From: Saccopteryx bilineata
Lineage: Eukaryota; Chordata; Mammalia; Chiroptera; Emballonuridae
Reading direction: 5' to 3'
Length of the DNA stretch: 64,000 bases
Assembly: GCF_036850765.1 (NCBI RefSeq)
Contig: NC_089495.1
Span: forward strand, 121,729,033 to 121,793,032
A program made the translations under genes and the position numbers. The notes beneath the pieces were generated by a model, which saw only the letters and a list, made by a program, of their open reading frames with translations, was not told where the DNA came from and did not search any database. The stretch's first letter is position 1; each line of letters opens with the position of its first letter. Shown here one piece after another: positions 43,640 to 55,323 of the stretch.

Positions 43640-44345
43640 AGTGGACCTCACATTTCAATAATCTGCTAGGTAGGTCCTCTTGCCAGAGCCCCCACCTCGC
43701 TTCACACATGATCAAAGGGAAAACTGTTTATGTCAGGAAACTCCTGTGGTGGTAACAGAAGTCAACAACAAGGACTGGCTAAAACCAGATCAATCCAAGA
43801 TGGAGGAAAAGTTGACCAGAGACCAGCCCCAAAGCTCATTAGACTATCAGTATAATGAAAACTGACACTACAAGTAGAAGGGATGCTGAGTAGGACAACC
43901 ACCATGACACTTCCCAAATGGACCATATTAATAACAAGAGCCCCCTCCCAACCAGAGACAGAGTCAGAAATTGGTGCGACAAAGTTCAGAAACAGCCCAC
44001 CCTTGTAAACACAAAATCCCAAGAACTTACTGAGCACGCGTGCAGCTCACTCATGCTTTCTCCTGCGTTTACTCTGACATGTGCTTTAGTTTCTTTCACA
44101 GCAGTGTGTCCTAGCCTTTCTGTCTGCCCTACTACAACTTGCTTGTGCTCTACCTTGGACTTGTTATTGAATTCTTTTTTGTGCAAGTCAAGAGCCAGGA
44201 AGGAGGTCCGGGACCATGCTGGGGCAAGGCCAGCCCCCGGTATGAAACTTGCCTGGTAGCAATACCAAGCCCTCAGAGAGAAAATAATGACCAGACTATC
44301 TTATCTTTCCTGTGATGTTACTCTATCTCATACAAATCTTTTGGT
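43640..44345. repeat. Unclassified LTR-like segment
   Basis: The segment gacttgttattgaattcttt followed by gcaagtcaagagccaggaag resembles the R/U5 part of class I LTRs. Its right part resembles 14380-14530. Boundaries and family are not resolved. Confidence 0.4.
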
Positions 44346-44940
44346 ATAAATATTTATTTTACTTAATATAAATATTTATTATAAATATAACAAATAATTA
44401 TTTATTATAAATAATTTGCTCATGTGATTATGGAGGCTGGAAAGCCCTCAGATCTGCTGTCAGCAAGCTGGAGACCCAGAAGAGCCAATGGTGTAAGTTC
44501 TAGTGAATGGACAGGGGAAGACTGATGATGTCCCAGCTCAACAGTCAGGCAGACAGCCCTTTCCTCTTACTCAGCCATTTGGTTCTACTCAGGTCTTCAA
44601 TTAATTGGATAAATCCCACCGACATGGGGAGGGCAATCTGCTTTACTCAGTCTATTGAGCAAATGGTAATCTCATCCAGACACACCAAAAATATTTGACC
44701 AAATGTCTTGACATCCTGTGACCCAGTAAAATTGACTCATAAAATTAACCATCACAGGTACTAAAAAAGTATGTCCTTCTTTCTTTCAGAACTTCTCAGG
44801 GAGAAAGGCATAGGTTGGAGATGAAATGGGGGACATTATCAGTGGGATCTGAGTTGCGACAGTCAAATAATTATAAGGCAGAAGACTTAAAAATCAAAAA
44901 GAAGTAAATATTTTTTAATTCCAGGGATTTGAAGGCCTCT

Positions 44941-45702
44941 CAATCTGCTCTAGCTGCTATAACAAAATACCACATACTGGGTGGCTTAAACAACAGAAAT
45001 TTTTTTCACATGTCTGGAGGCTGAAAGTCTAAGATTAAAGTCCAGCAGGGTCAGTTTCTGGTGAAGCCTCTCTTCCTGTCTTGCAGATGACCACCTGCTC
45101 TCGGTGTCCTCACATGGCCTTCCATGCATGTGTAATCCTGGTGCCTCTTCCTCTTCTTGTAAAGACACCAGTCCTATTGGATTAGGGCCCCATTCTTTTT
45201 TTTTTCTTTTTGACAGAAAGAATCAGAGAGAGGGACAGATAGGAACAGACAGGAAAGGATAGAGATGAGAAGCATCAATTGTTTATTGCGGCACCTTAGT
45301 TGTTCATTGATTGCTTTCTCATATATGCCTTGACCGGGGGGCTACAGCAGAGCAAGTGACCCCTTGCTTAAGCCAGCAACCTTGGGCTTCAAGCCAGAGA
45401 CCTTTGGGCTCAAGCCAGAAACCATGGAGTCAAGCCTATGATCCCACGCTCAAGCCAGTGACCCTGTGCTCAAGCTGGTGAGCCGGCACTCAAGCTGGCA
45501 ACCTTGGAATTTCGAACCTAGGTTCTCCATGTCTCAGTCCGATGCTCTATCTACTGTGCCACTTCCTGGTCAGGCAAGGGCCCCATTCTTATGACCTCAT
45601 TTAACCTTTATTACCTCCCTGAAGCCCTGCCTCAAAATATCTTAGGGGTTAGGACTTCAACATATGAATTTGGGGGGAGGACACAATTCAATCCATAACA
45701 GT
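44941..45702 (-). repeat. MLT1-like (ERVL-MaLR) LTR split by a SINE
   Basis: Minus-strand MLT1 landmarks: taacaaaataccacatactg, then gtctggaggctgaaagtcta, then cttcaacatatgaatttgg and caatccataacag. Interrupted at 45198-45576. Confidence 0.8.
45198..45576 (-). mobile_element. SINE family B in the MLT1-like LTR
   Basis: Full reverse copy ending ccacttcctggtcaggca. The target duplication agggccccattctt is at 45184-45197 and 45577-45590, exact. Confidence 0.93.
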
Positions 45703-45708
45703 TACTCT

Positions 45709-46668
45709 TCTTTTTATCTCCCTGGAACCAAGAGATGCTATAGCTGGCATTTATGGTGTAATCATGGCTCCTTTCAGCCCCAAACTCCATAAGAGGAAAG
45801 ATGATGAAGTTCAAAGGGCCTCATTATAATGAAAGGCAATTAAATACTACCCTAATTGTTAGTGTTACAATTTTTATCAAATAGTAAGAACTGTTTATAA
45901 CATGTTTACTGGTTTACAAAGAAAATTTAAAGAATCAATTTGTTCAGCAATGTTTATTGAGCATCTTTGTTGCACTCAACTAGCTACTTTGATGGTGAGA
46001 GCACAAAGCTGAACAACACAACCCCACCTTCAAGGTGTTCCAATTCTGTAGGAGTGTTTTAGTGCATATACATGTCTCTAGAATCCAAAGTATAAAATGA
46101 TAAATAAAATGGAAGAAATAATAGAATATGCCATAGGGGTTTGAAAGAGTGATAAATATATAGTCAATAATAGTCATTATCCTTTATTGAACATTTATCA
46201 TGTACTAGGCAGTTAGCTTAATCATGGTTGTCAATTTTCAGGATCTTACCTTATAAGAAAGACAAAAATTCAACTCATAAATACTAAGTACTTTATGTAT
46301 CAATGGGTAAAGCATTGGGTTTAGTATTCTCTCAGATGAAAAGATGTTTAAGACATGTGTCCTTTCTTCTAAGAACTTAGTATAAACAAGAAAATATGTA
46401 TATAGATGGTGGTCAGCAGAACAAATCCATCCATCCATACATACATAAATAAGTTTTCATTCTACATTGGCCAGAGGATTCTTTTAGGAATAGCAGGGAG
46501 AGTATATCTGTATCTGTGCATGGAAATGTAGAGAGTCCCCATGTTTGGTCAGAGCAGCTCTGTGTAGCAGAGAAACCATTAATTTGCCTAATGTGACTGG
46601 TGATTGGTAGTCAGGTGCCTGATGAAGTTGGGAGAAAAGACAGAGGCTGGGTCACATATGTCAACATA
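45709..46668. other. Intergenic sequence with L2/MIR remnants
   Basis: An L2-like fragment is visible at about 45945-46045 (gtttattgagcatctttgtt) and a MIR-like one at 46160-46240. The remainder is A/T-rich unique sequence without supported genes. Confidence 0.5.
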
Positions 46669-46683
46669 CATGATGGGAATTTT

Positions 46684-46882
46684 TTTTTTTTTTAGAATTT
46701 TTATTTATTTATATTTTATTTTATTTACTCATTTTAGAGAGGAGAGAGAGACAGAGAGAGAGAAGGGGGGGAGGAGCTGGAAGCATCAACTCCCATATGT
46801 GCCTTGACCAGGTAGCCGTCGAACCGGCTACCTCAGCATTTCCAGGTCGACGCTTTATCCACTGCACCACCACAGGTCAGGC
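46684..46882 (-). mobile_element. SINE family C
   Basis: Reverse copy with ccaccacaggtcaggc head. The target duplication cat(g)atgggaatttt/catggtgggaatttt is at 46669-46683 and 46883-46897. Confidence 0.9.
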
Positions 46883-46897
46883 CATGGTGGGAATTTT

Positions 46898-47660
46898 GCA
46901 GTGAGACCAAGGACTGGTAGATAACCATATAGCTTCCCACCCAATGGGGGAAGAGAGGGAGGGAAGAAGGAGGATTAATACAGTGTGAAGAGAGGGGCTC
47001 TTACTCAGGCCAGATCTTGTTCTCCCCACCACTCTCCAACTAAAGGAAGGGTAGGAGAAATCCTTTGCTGTTCAATGTCATTTGTGACCACAAAAGAAGG
47101 TCCTCTTTCTGGGCAAAGAGGCAGCCAGAACCTTAGGATCATTCTGTACTGTCTGGGTGTAAAAGTAGGAAGAGAGAGTGATGATAAATGGATCAAGAAA
47201 CAGACTTGAAAATAATGGTGGAGTGGTGATGTACCCTGATAAAGTAACAGAAACAGGAGCAACTAAAGTGTTGAGTACCTGCTTTATGTGTGTTATCTCA
47301 TTTAACTCTCCAATGGCCAGGTTGCCCTTGATGAGGGTAGAAACAGGTTTCCAAAGCAGAAATGCCACAGCTTGCTCAAGGCCTCCTGAACAGCAGCAAC
47401 CACAGAGCTGCGTGTGCAGCCTGCTCTGGACTCGTGAGCGCCGCACCACCCCCACCAGTCCTGCTGTCGCCTGGGGTGAAGGCAGACGCAGTCAGCAGAC
47501 CCCAGCCAGGCGCCTTACCTGCCTGGGTAAGCCTTTCCTGGTGGCAACTAGTGTTTGGCGGCACGAAGACAATGAAAGTTTGGCAAGTGGTGAATATTTT
47601 GTCTAACAGCATTTTTACATTTCTTTCCTGAGGAGCTGGAATAATGATGGCCTGTCTCCC
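46898..47660. other. TUBA8 upstream region
   Basis: Sequence between the SINE and the CpG-rich promoter. A MIR fragment (minus) lies at about 47262-47400. The ORFs here have no recognisable domain. Confidence 0.5.
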
Positions 47661-47679
47661 AAAGTGGAGGAGTGCTCCT

Positions 47680-48050
47680 TAGTAACAGGGCTGCTCCCAG
47701 GCCATTCCCAAGGCGCACGGAGGCGCCAAGGCTGGCCAGAGAGGCAGGTGGGGCCAACCTCGGGGTGGGGAGGAGCCACTGTGACCTGCCCGGTTCCTCC
47801 CCTCCCTGGCACTGTGATGCTGCAGAGAAGCCGCTGGCCCAGCACTCTGTCCCTAGCTCCTCCTGCCCTGTGTGAAGCAGCTGCGGAGGCGGCTGTATCT
47901 GGAACAGTTGAGGTGGACAGGCCCAGCCAGGAGGCGAGTGGCGAAGAGAAGAGAACAGCGGAGATGGTGAGCCTGCCGCGCCGGGGCGGGGCCGGGGCCG
48001 GGGCGGGCGCCCAGTTGAGAGCCAGGTCTGTGTGGGGGTAACAAATCCAT
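47680..48050 (+). promoter_or_regulatory. TUBA8: TUBA8 CpG-rich promoter and 5'UTR
   Basis: A CpG-dense block, strikingly above the CpG-poor surroundings, with GC-box runs (ggggcggggccggggccggg, about 47982-48001) just downstream of the first exon. No TATA box at a convincing distance. The transcription start is not determinable by eye and probably lies within about 150 bp upstream of the ATG. Confidence 0.7.
47964..47966 (+). CDS. TUBA8: TUBA8 exon 1: initiator Met codon only
   Basis: The ATG at 47964-47966 is followed directly by a GTGAGC splice donor. Vertebrate alpha-tubulin genes characteristically carry only the initiator codon in exon 1 and start exon 2 with Arg2. That is what is seen here, because exon 2 opens with AGG. 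A purine sits at -3 (g). The reading frame upstream is open back to an ATG at 47664, see the findings. The exon's 5' end is not determinable. Confidence 0.82.
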
Positions 48051-49134
48051 CGCTTTAACTCTGCAGAGTTCAGTCATCTGGGCGTGTCAGCTCAGGCAGG
48101 TGGAGGGGGCGTCTGCACCCTCGGTTGTAAGACACCTTGGTGCCAATACTGTTTTTTTTTTTTGTGGAGGGAGACTATAGACCTCGGGCAGATCTTCTCT
48201 CAGAGGGACCTAATGCAGATTTGCGCACATGGGTGAAGTGGGAGAGGACATGGGGAGCCCAGTGCGGGACAGGGAGATTCTGAGGGTCCCAGATGGGCAG
48301 CTCAGGGACCAGAATAGGGGGAGAAGGGGCAGGCCCTTGATTCCAGATTGGGAGAGTGAGCAGTGTCCCAGAATGTGAAAGGGGACTTTGGGTGGCACAG
48401 TCACCCCAGGCTTGATGTAGTTTTCCTTTCCTGTCTCCACCATCTGGCTTGGTTTGGGGCCCTTATAACTTGAGAGCGCTCAGCTTCCCTGGTATTTTGC
48501 ACCCGTGCCAACTCCCCAGTTTTTCCAGCGGCCAGTCAGAAGGACTTCAGCACACAGATATCTCCCTCCAGCAGGCCAGGGGACCTTGGACTTTTTGTTT
48601 TCTCTCCTACCCTGCCTTACACGGTTCATTGAAGGCCAGGGCCCCCACGCGCCATCTATTTCCTTCTGCAGACCCACTCTTACTTGCTCGGGAGGAGGCC
48701 TGTCTACACTCCTAGTTCTACCCTCTACAATCCCTCACCTCACCCCACACCTGGGATGGGTACAGTCACCTCTGTGACTGCCTGGCAGCCCAGAGTCTCC
48801 TGGTATTTCAGCAGTAGGGAGGTGGGTTGTGAAAGTTCAGTGGGGGATGGGTCAGAATAAGCATGTCTCTCAGGGCAAGGTCAGGTTCTCTGGGCACTCT
48901 TGGTTCAGGTGTCAGCAGCAAAGCAGGCCAGAGAGAACCTCCCTTCTTCCCCTGGCCTCTGCCCACTGGGGGAAGTGCCCAGAGCCTCTGGCTCTAGCCC
49001 CAGCTCTGCTGTTTCCAGCTCCCTACTTCTCCAGCACCCTCTCTGAACGTGCTCCCTGGACACACTTGGGAGATGTAAGAAGGTGGGCAATTCCGGAGGG
49101 TGGCTAGAGGCCCCACATACCATAGAGGGAGCCC

Positions 49135-49260
49135 AGCCTGGGAGTTCAGAACTTTGGATCCTGGCTCTGCAGCTACCTGTGTGACTTCAAGAAGATCACT
49201 TAACCTCTCTGGACTGTTTTTTTTCTCACCTACAATATGAAGAAGGGTTATGATTCAATT
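49135..49260 (+). repeat. MIR element
   Basis: MIR core with ctggctctgcagctacctgt, then gatcacttaacctctctgg. Confidence 0.75.
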
Positions 49261-49691
49261 TTGCAAGGCTTTACCTCACTTTACTTTTAAACTTTTTATT
49301 ATACAGAATTTTAAACATACAAAAAGAGGAGAATGGTGTAATGAACCCCTATATATGCCTCATTCAATTTCTACAAGTATCTTCTTGTGATGAGTCTTCC
49401 TTCATTGATTCTCCTTTCCTCCCCTCCCTGTTATTTTAAAGTAAATCCTAGGCAACATAGTCAAGATTTTATATTTAATATTTATAATATCTAGCATTAG
49501 CTAGTGCTTTATAATTTTCTAAGAGCTTTCTCTTGCATATTTTAATTTTTACCTAAACATCATAATGACTCTCAGAATGGAGCCTAAGGAGGCTTACAGG
49601 GGAGCCAAAGGTCATAATCTAGCTCTGAGCTAATGTGTATTCAATAGGCAAGTTTCTGAAAATACCTGAACAATCAAAAATTTAAGCAGTG

Positions 49692-50038
49692 CCCTGGTTG
49701 GCTCAGTGGTAGAACGTTGGCCTGGCATGTAGGAGTCTCGGGTTCGATTCCCGGCCAGGGCATACAGGAGAAGCGCCCATCTGCTTCTCCACCCCTCCCC
49801 CTCTCCTTCCTCTCTGACTCTCCCCCTCCTGCAGCCAAGGCTCCATTGGAGCAAAGTTGGCCCGGGCGCTGGGGATGGCTCCTTGGCCTCTGCCTCAGGT
49901 GCTAGAATGGCTCTGGTTGCAACAGAGCATCGCCCCCTGGTGGGCATGCCAGGTGGATCCCCGTCGGGCACATGTGGGAGTCTGTCTGACTGCCTCCCCA
50001 TTTTCAACTTCAGAAAAATACAAAAAAAAAAATTTTTT
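49692..50038 (+). mobile_element. SINE family A in TUBA8 intron 1
   Basis: Head ccctggttggctcagtggta with B box gggttcgattcccgg and A9/T-rich tail. The target duplication tttaagcagtg is at 49681-49691 and 50039-50049. Confidence 0.9.
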
Positions 50039-52148
50039 TTTAAGCAGTGAAATCTTATTTAAATGTGCTAAAGATTTTGAGTGTTTAGCTGAAAACTTAT
50101 GGCTGACTATTTTGAAAGAGTATTTTTTATTTATTTTGAAACATTGATTTTTGTATAGCAGGTTCTATTTAGAATATTTAATTGCACAGGCAACATTGTC
50201 TTGATGGGAAAACACTTTTTATTGACCTTTTTCCTACTCACAGACCTAGTTTAAAAAAATTCTTTGACTTGTTCCTGAAAGGCAAGAAACATCTATAAAT
50301 CTAGAGCACAAGAATTCCACCCTTGCAGAAAGGACTTTACCTCATGAAGATTGGGGGCATGGGTGGAGAAGGCTTCTGTTTTCAGGATCATAAAGTTCAG
50401 CATTTGTATAGATTCTGGCTAAGAAATTTGTAACTGACTTTATAACTGAGCATTTCTATCTGCTTGCTGTGTCCCTCTAGAAGCAGTTCTCCGGGGAACA
50501 GAGACTCTGACACTTTTTGGGGGAGTGGAATAGAGAATCCTGGCCAGATGTCCCTGAGCCAAGCCTATGTCAATGATATTAGGGTTCAGAGAAAGCATCT
50601 GGTTAGGGGTAGGTGAGATCATGGGCAACACAGCCTTTAGCTGTATTACTGCTGGCCTGGGGAGCACCAGTGGGGTTTGGGAGGAAACAGGTGTCAGACA
50701 GCAACAAAGAGCCCATCTCCTGCAAAAATGGGCAGTTAAAAGGCAGAGTGTTCTGGGGGGGCAATATGGAAACTGCTTCTGTGTCTGAAGTCCTCTGCAA
50801 ACCAGCCCTGGGTAGGCAGGTGTGGCTGAGCTCCACAGGGCTGTACTTACATTCTAACCTCAGAGCACTGCCTGAGATTTCCAAGGGACTGCCGGGCACT
50901 GATGACTCCTCCAGCCCCAACACTAGATGCAGGTTCTTGTAGAGATCACTGGTATATGGCCCTGAGCAGTGAAGAGGCCTGATAGGCAGAGCTCCACCAG
51001 GCCACAGCTGGGGCAGAAGTGCTGGGTGCATTTTCAGGGACTGGTGCGTTTTCATAGGAAGTTGCCAGACGCAGGCCACAGACGATTGATTAATGCTAAT
51101 GCTGAGAGACCTTTCCAAGGGGGCTCCTGAGTGACCTCAAAAGGAAGATGAAAAGTTAAAAATTTTTGAGGAGGAACTAGTTGTTGCATACAGAGCCAAT
51201 GATAGAGGGTGATTGGCAGTATGTGGCACTCTTGAGGGGAGGAAGTGGACCAACTGTTCCTTTTCTCTTTGGCCACCAATGTCTGATGACATCATCCGCA
51301 GCCTTGACATTTCCCCTGTCAGTGTCTTCCTGTTAGGTTTTCTCCCAGGTAGTGAGCTGTGCAGAGAACGGAGAAACAGTGTGGCACTGTTAACACTCCT
51401 TCACTGGCTCCTGCAGTTGCCCCAGTGTTGGCTATAGCTCAAGGGCCTTTGACATCACAGGGTCTCCTGCAGGGACTCTGCCTGCCCTGCCACTCCTAAA
51501 CATGGTCTGTGTCACCCCTACTGCTGTCCATCTGCAGGGCCACCTTCACTCACTGATGAGATTTAAGCTGACACCTTGCTGTTGCTGTTTCTGTTTTGCT
51601 ATCTAGTCTTAGTTCTGAGTTATTCCAGATATGCTCTAATTGAAGGGATTTCAGAAGAGATAATTTGAACAATTTTTGATGGGTCACTTTGTTCTTACCT
51701 TAATTATCTCTCTGTAACACTGTTGGAGCTATGTTTTCCATGGCATCTCTGACCCAAATCCTAAAGTGTGGGTGATTTATTACCCCAGCCTGACAACTAG
51801 AAATAATTTGCTCTAATGATATGCTTCCTGAAGCCACTGGGTGGTCAGGGGTGTGTGGACTGGTCTCAGGTTTTCACATGACATACAGTACTGGCGTGCA
51901 TCTGTTCCTACCTAGATAAGATGCCAATTTTATCGTTTTGTGATACTACCTCAAAATGATTATTAAAGCTACAAAACCTTCTTCTACAGAGGACTGTTAT
52001 TAGCTGATTTTAGTCCTTTGAGAAGAAAGCAAAAGGAAATGACTAATAGTAAAGTAGAAATAATATCAGATTGAAACCCTATAAAAATTTCTCACAGTAG
52101 AATTATAAAAGGGCTATATGGTTGTAGAGTTTCTTCTTTCCTGACATT

Positions 52149-52519
52149 TTTTTCCCTTTTTTTGTATTTTTCCGAAGCTGGAAACGGGGAGAGACAGTCA
52201 GACAGACTCCCGCATGCGCCCGACCGGGATCCACCAGGCACGCCCACCAGGGGGCGATGCTCTGCCCCTCCGGGGCTTTGCTCTGCCGCGACCAGAGCCA
52301 CTCCAGCGCCTGGGGCAGAGGTCAAGGAGCCATCCCCAGCGCCTGGGCCATCCCTGCTCCAATGGAGCCTTGGCTGCGGGAGGGGAAGAGAGAGACAGAG
52401 AGGAAGGGGGGGGGTGGAGAAGCAAATGGGCGCTTTCCCTATGTGCCCTGGCCGGGAATCGAACCCGGGTCCCCGGCACGCCAGGCCGACGCTCTATCGC
52501 TGAGCCAACCGGCCAGGGC
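52149..52519 (-). mobile_element. SINE family A in TUBA8 intron 1
   Basis: Reverse copy with intact head (cgctgagccaaccggccagg). The target duplication ctttcctgacatt is at 52136-52148 and 52520-52532. Confidence 0.92.
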
Positions 52520-52543
52520 CTTTCCTGACATTCTATAAAACGT

Positions 52544-52881
52544 ATGTATTTCCCCATGTATAAGACGCACCTTTTCCCGAAAAATTTGGGGTCTAAAAAC
52601 TGGGTGCGTCTTATACAATGGATGTAGTCTTTTCTTTTTACTTGCATTTCCCACTTTTTCGCACTTGTTTTTGCACTCATTGTTGAAGACAGTGATTTGT
52701 CATCAGGCACAGATGAGGTCAAGCTAACAAATGGAAGTTCTGACAGTGATGAGGAATTGTATGAATTTTATGAATAAAACTTGAGTTCAATAACTTTATG
52801 TAACACATTCTTTTTTCAAATTTCAGGCCCCAGAATTAGGGTGCATCTTATACATGGGAGCATCTTATGCATGGGAAATAA
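52544..52881 (+). mobile_element. Pogo/Tigger-like non-autonomous DNA transposon
   Basis: The left end has tatttccccatgtataagac. The right end reverse complemented has ttatttcccatgcataagat. The left end also contains a perfect 14-bp inverted repeat, gtataagacgcacc (52558-52571) and ggtgcgtcttatac (52603-52616). The interior keeps about 30 codons of acidic sequence (SDSDEELYEFYE, then stop at 52774), the style of a pogo-type transposase C-terminus, then AATAAAA. Catalytic domains are absent. Confidence 0.65.
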
Positions 52882-53081
52882 CAGTAGGCTGCTCTTCCTG
52901 TAGATAATGGTTGTAGGTGCACAGATCTGCCCTTCGTGAGCCTGTGCTGCAGTTTGTAGGACCTGCTCTATGTTTTCCTGCCTCTTGTTCACACTCCTAA
53001 ATCCAACTAAAATGGTCGTGTTGGCGTATCTAAATTCTTCAAGGTCTTTGCAAATATTTCTCCTCCAAGAAGCCAAGCCAG

Positions 53082-53244
53082 GCCTGACCTGTGGTGGCGC
53101 AGTGGATAAAGCGTCGACCTGGAAATGCTGAGGTCACTGGTTCGAAACCCTGGGCTTGCCTGGTCAAGGCACATATGGGAGTTGATGCTTCCAGCTCCTC
53201 CCCCCCCTTCCCTCTCTCTGTCTCTCTCCTCTTAAAAAAAAAAA
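53082..53244 (+). mobile_element. SINE family C in TUBA8 intron 1
   Basis: Short complete copy with head cctgacctgtggtggcgcag and A13 tail. The 15-bp target duplication aagaagccaagccag is at 53067-53081 and 53245-53259. Confidence 0.95.
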
Positions 53245-53334
53245 AAGAAGCCAAGCCAGAAGTTGTTTTTTTTCCTTTGAACTCCCATTGCCTCTTAGGC
53301 ACTGGCCATTCTTCTTGTGAAATAGAGGTAAGCC

Positions 53335-53470
53335 CCATCTGTGTTCACTGAGCACTTGCTATGTTCAAGCCCTCACTTAATGATGGGGATTCCATGTGTG
53401 AACAAGGGCTCCTGCCCTCACAGAGCTCCCTCCCTCTACTAGGGAGGTCAGAAGATTGAACAAAGCTGCT
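53335..53470 (+). repeat. L2 3'-end fragment
   Basis: Typical L2 wording: ctgagcacttgctatgttca and ctgccctcacagagctccct. Confidence 0.6.
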
Positions 53471-54264
53471 CTCAAGTGGTTTGATAAGTGTAATGATAGG
53501 AAAGCCAGGGATTGGGGGAGAACATGGGAAGGGCTGTATGTTGGTTTGTGCTTTTCCAGACTTCCTGTAGGAAGTGGCTTTTAGTGAGAGACCTGAAGGA
53601 TGACTAGACGTTAGCCCAGTACCTTTCACTGACTCTTTGCATGCAGTAGCACAGTAAACACGAGGAAATGACAGAGTTAGGTAACGTCTGCAGTTACCCC
53701 AGTAATAGGTCGGTGGGATGAATATCCTGGTTTTCTTGAATGAAGGAACTCCTCTCTCAGGTCTCTGCATCTCCCTCATCTGCAACCTGTGCTTTGCTGG
53801 GCAGAGAGGCTCCAGCCGCATACAGGGAACCCCTTTACCTCACAGGGTTCCAGGAGCACAGAACTGGTTTAAGTTCTGCAAGCCCAGATCCAAATAGAAC
53901 TGAGAGAGAAAAACAACTTGAGAGAAAAAAAAGTGTGAGCTCCGACTGGCTAGAGAGGGGAATCTAAAATATGAGCAAATATGGGATTTAAATACCTGTG
54001 CCGGGCCAGCTCACTCTCTGAACCCGCCCTGCACCACCACTGTCTCCACCCTCCTACAGCCTCCCCACCCACTCCAGAGAAACAACCTCCTCATTCTATT
54101 AAAGAAGGCCTACTTTTCAAAGAGGCATGCTCATGAGCCCATGAGCCCTTCTCAGTTTCTTTCTGCACTGGAGCTTTTTCCAGTTTGAAGTTCTGCCCCG
54201 GCCTTGCACCGATGTAGCTGTGGGCACAGCCAAGGGCGCTGAAGTTCCAGTGCAGGTGAGGCAG

Positions 54265-54420
54265 GAGGTTGTGTGGTACAAAGGGAATAACTCAGACCAG
54301 GGTCAGGAGACCTGGATTCTGGTTCAGGCTCCTTGGCTACAGAGCTGTGACATCCTGGCTCTTTTCCTTTACCTTTCTGAGCCTCAGCTCCTTCATCTGT
54401 AAAGTGATGGGTATGGAGTC
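54265..54420 (+). repeat. MIR element
   Basis: Nearly complete MIR: ctggattctggttcaggctc, then cctttctgagcctcagctcc and ttcatctgtaaagtg. Confidence 0.8.
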
Positions 54421-55179
54421 CTATTTGGTGACCCAGGAGGCCAATCCAGCTCAGATACCCTGACCAGTCTGAGCTAACACAGCATCCCTGGTTTATGGCA
54501 GCTGGATGACTGTCCTTGGGCATGACAGCCAACCTCCCAAGGCCACCAGCTCTGGATCTGTTGCTGCACAGCTTCCAGGCAGCAGGCTGGGAATGGTGAC
54601 TGGCAAAGTGACTGGAGAGAGATGGCCTGGTGCCTGAGCTGCAGGGACCCATGGAGGGGCTCTGGACTGCTCCTGTGTCGTATGTGTGTCAAATTGGGTG
54701 GGGTGCTGAGCAGGTCCTCTGATCTTAGTGCTCCATGCGGGCTCATGGGACTTTTAATGTCAACATTCTTATTTGCCCTGCCAAATGAGGCTCTTAGTAA
54801 ATGTTGGTTGAGTAAATGACGGAGAGCAATGGGACAGGGTAATGATGAGTCAAGTCCTTACCTCTACTCTCCCTCTATTTCCCTTCTTCAGTTGTTTTTT
54901 GTTTGAAAAACTTTAAACCCTCAGAAAAATATAGTAGTATATAAATCCATTATCTATATTGAGTAATACAGGTAGTTATTTTCTGGTATATTTACCTGTT
55001 GTGTTTGTTGAAATATTTTAAAGTAAAATGTAAGTATCGTGACATTTTACCACAAGTGCTTCAAAAGTGACTCAAATAATGACATGTTCATACTTAACTG
55101 AATTTTCATTATCATGCTTAACAAAATTAATCAATTTCTCTGTTTGTCTTTAAAATGTTTTCTTTCTTCTTCTTTTTCA

Positions 55180-55323
55180 AAAATTGATTTTAGTGAGAGA
55201 AGAAGGGAATGAGAGAAACAGGAATATCAATCTGTTCTTATGTGTGCTCTGACCGGGGATTGAACTGGCGACCTCTGTGCTTCTGGATGATGCTCTAAGC
55301 AACCGAGCTCTCTGGCCAGGGCT
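55180..55323 (-). repeat. Old tRNA-derived SINE
   Basis: Reverse copy with ctctgaccggggattgaact (B-box side) and gctctctggccagggc head. Diverged and related in type to 2086-2285. Confidence 0.7.

Larger units (their letters stand above)
42880..44760 (-). repeat. MLT2-like (ERVL) LTR with nested insertions
   Basis: The segment left of the mariner (gtcagttctccagagaaata) and the segment at about 44400-44757 (gctcatgtgattatggaggc, then taaaattaaccatcacag) are the two ends of an MLT2-type LTR on the minus strand. Between them lie the mariner and a further LTR-like insertion. Family assignment is from memory of the consensus. Confidence 0.65.

Noticed and set aside
50603..51118. 171-codon minus-strand ORF in TUBA8 intron 1
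   Set aside because: No recognisable family, no splice or promoter support, ordinary base composition. Length alone is within chance for 64 kb on six frames.
53345..53821. 158-codon minus-strand ORF
   Set aside because: Begins in unique sequence and ends in an L2 fragment. No domain or splice evidence.
54152..54652. 166-codon minus-strand ORF
   Set aside because: Overlaps a MIR element on the opposite strand and shows no domain.
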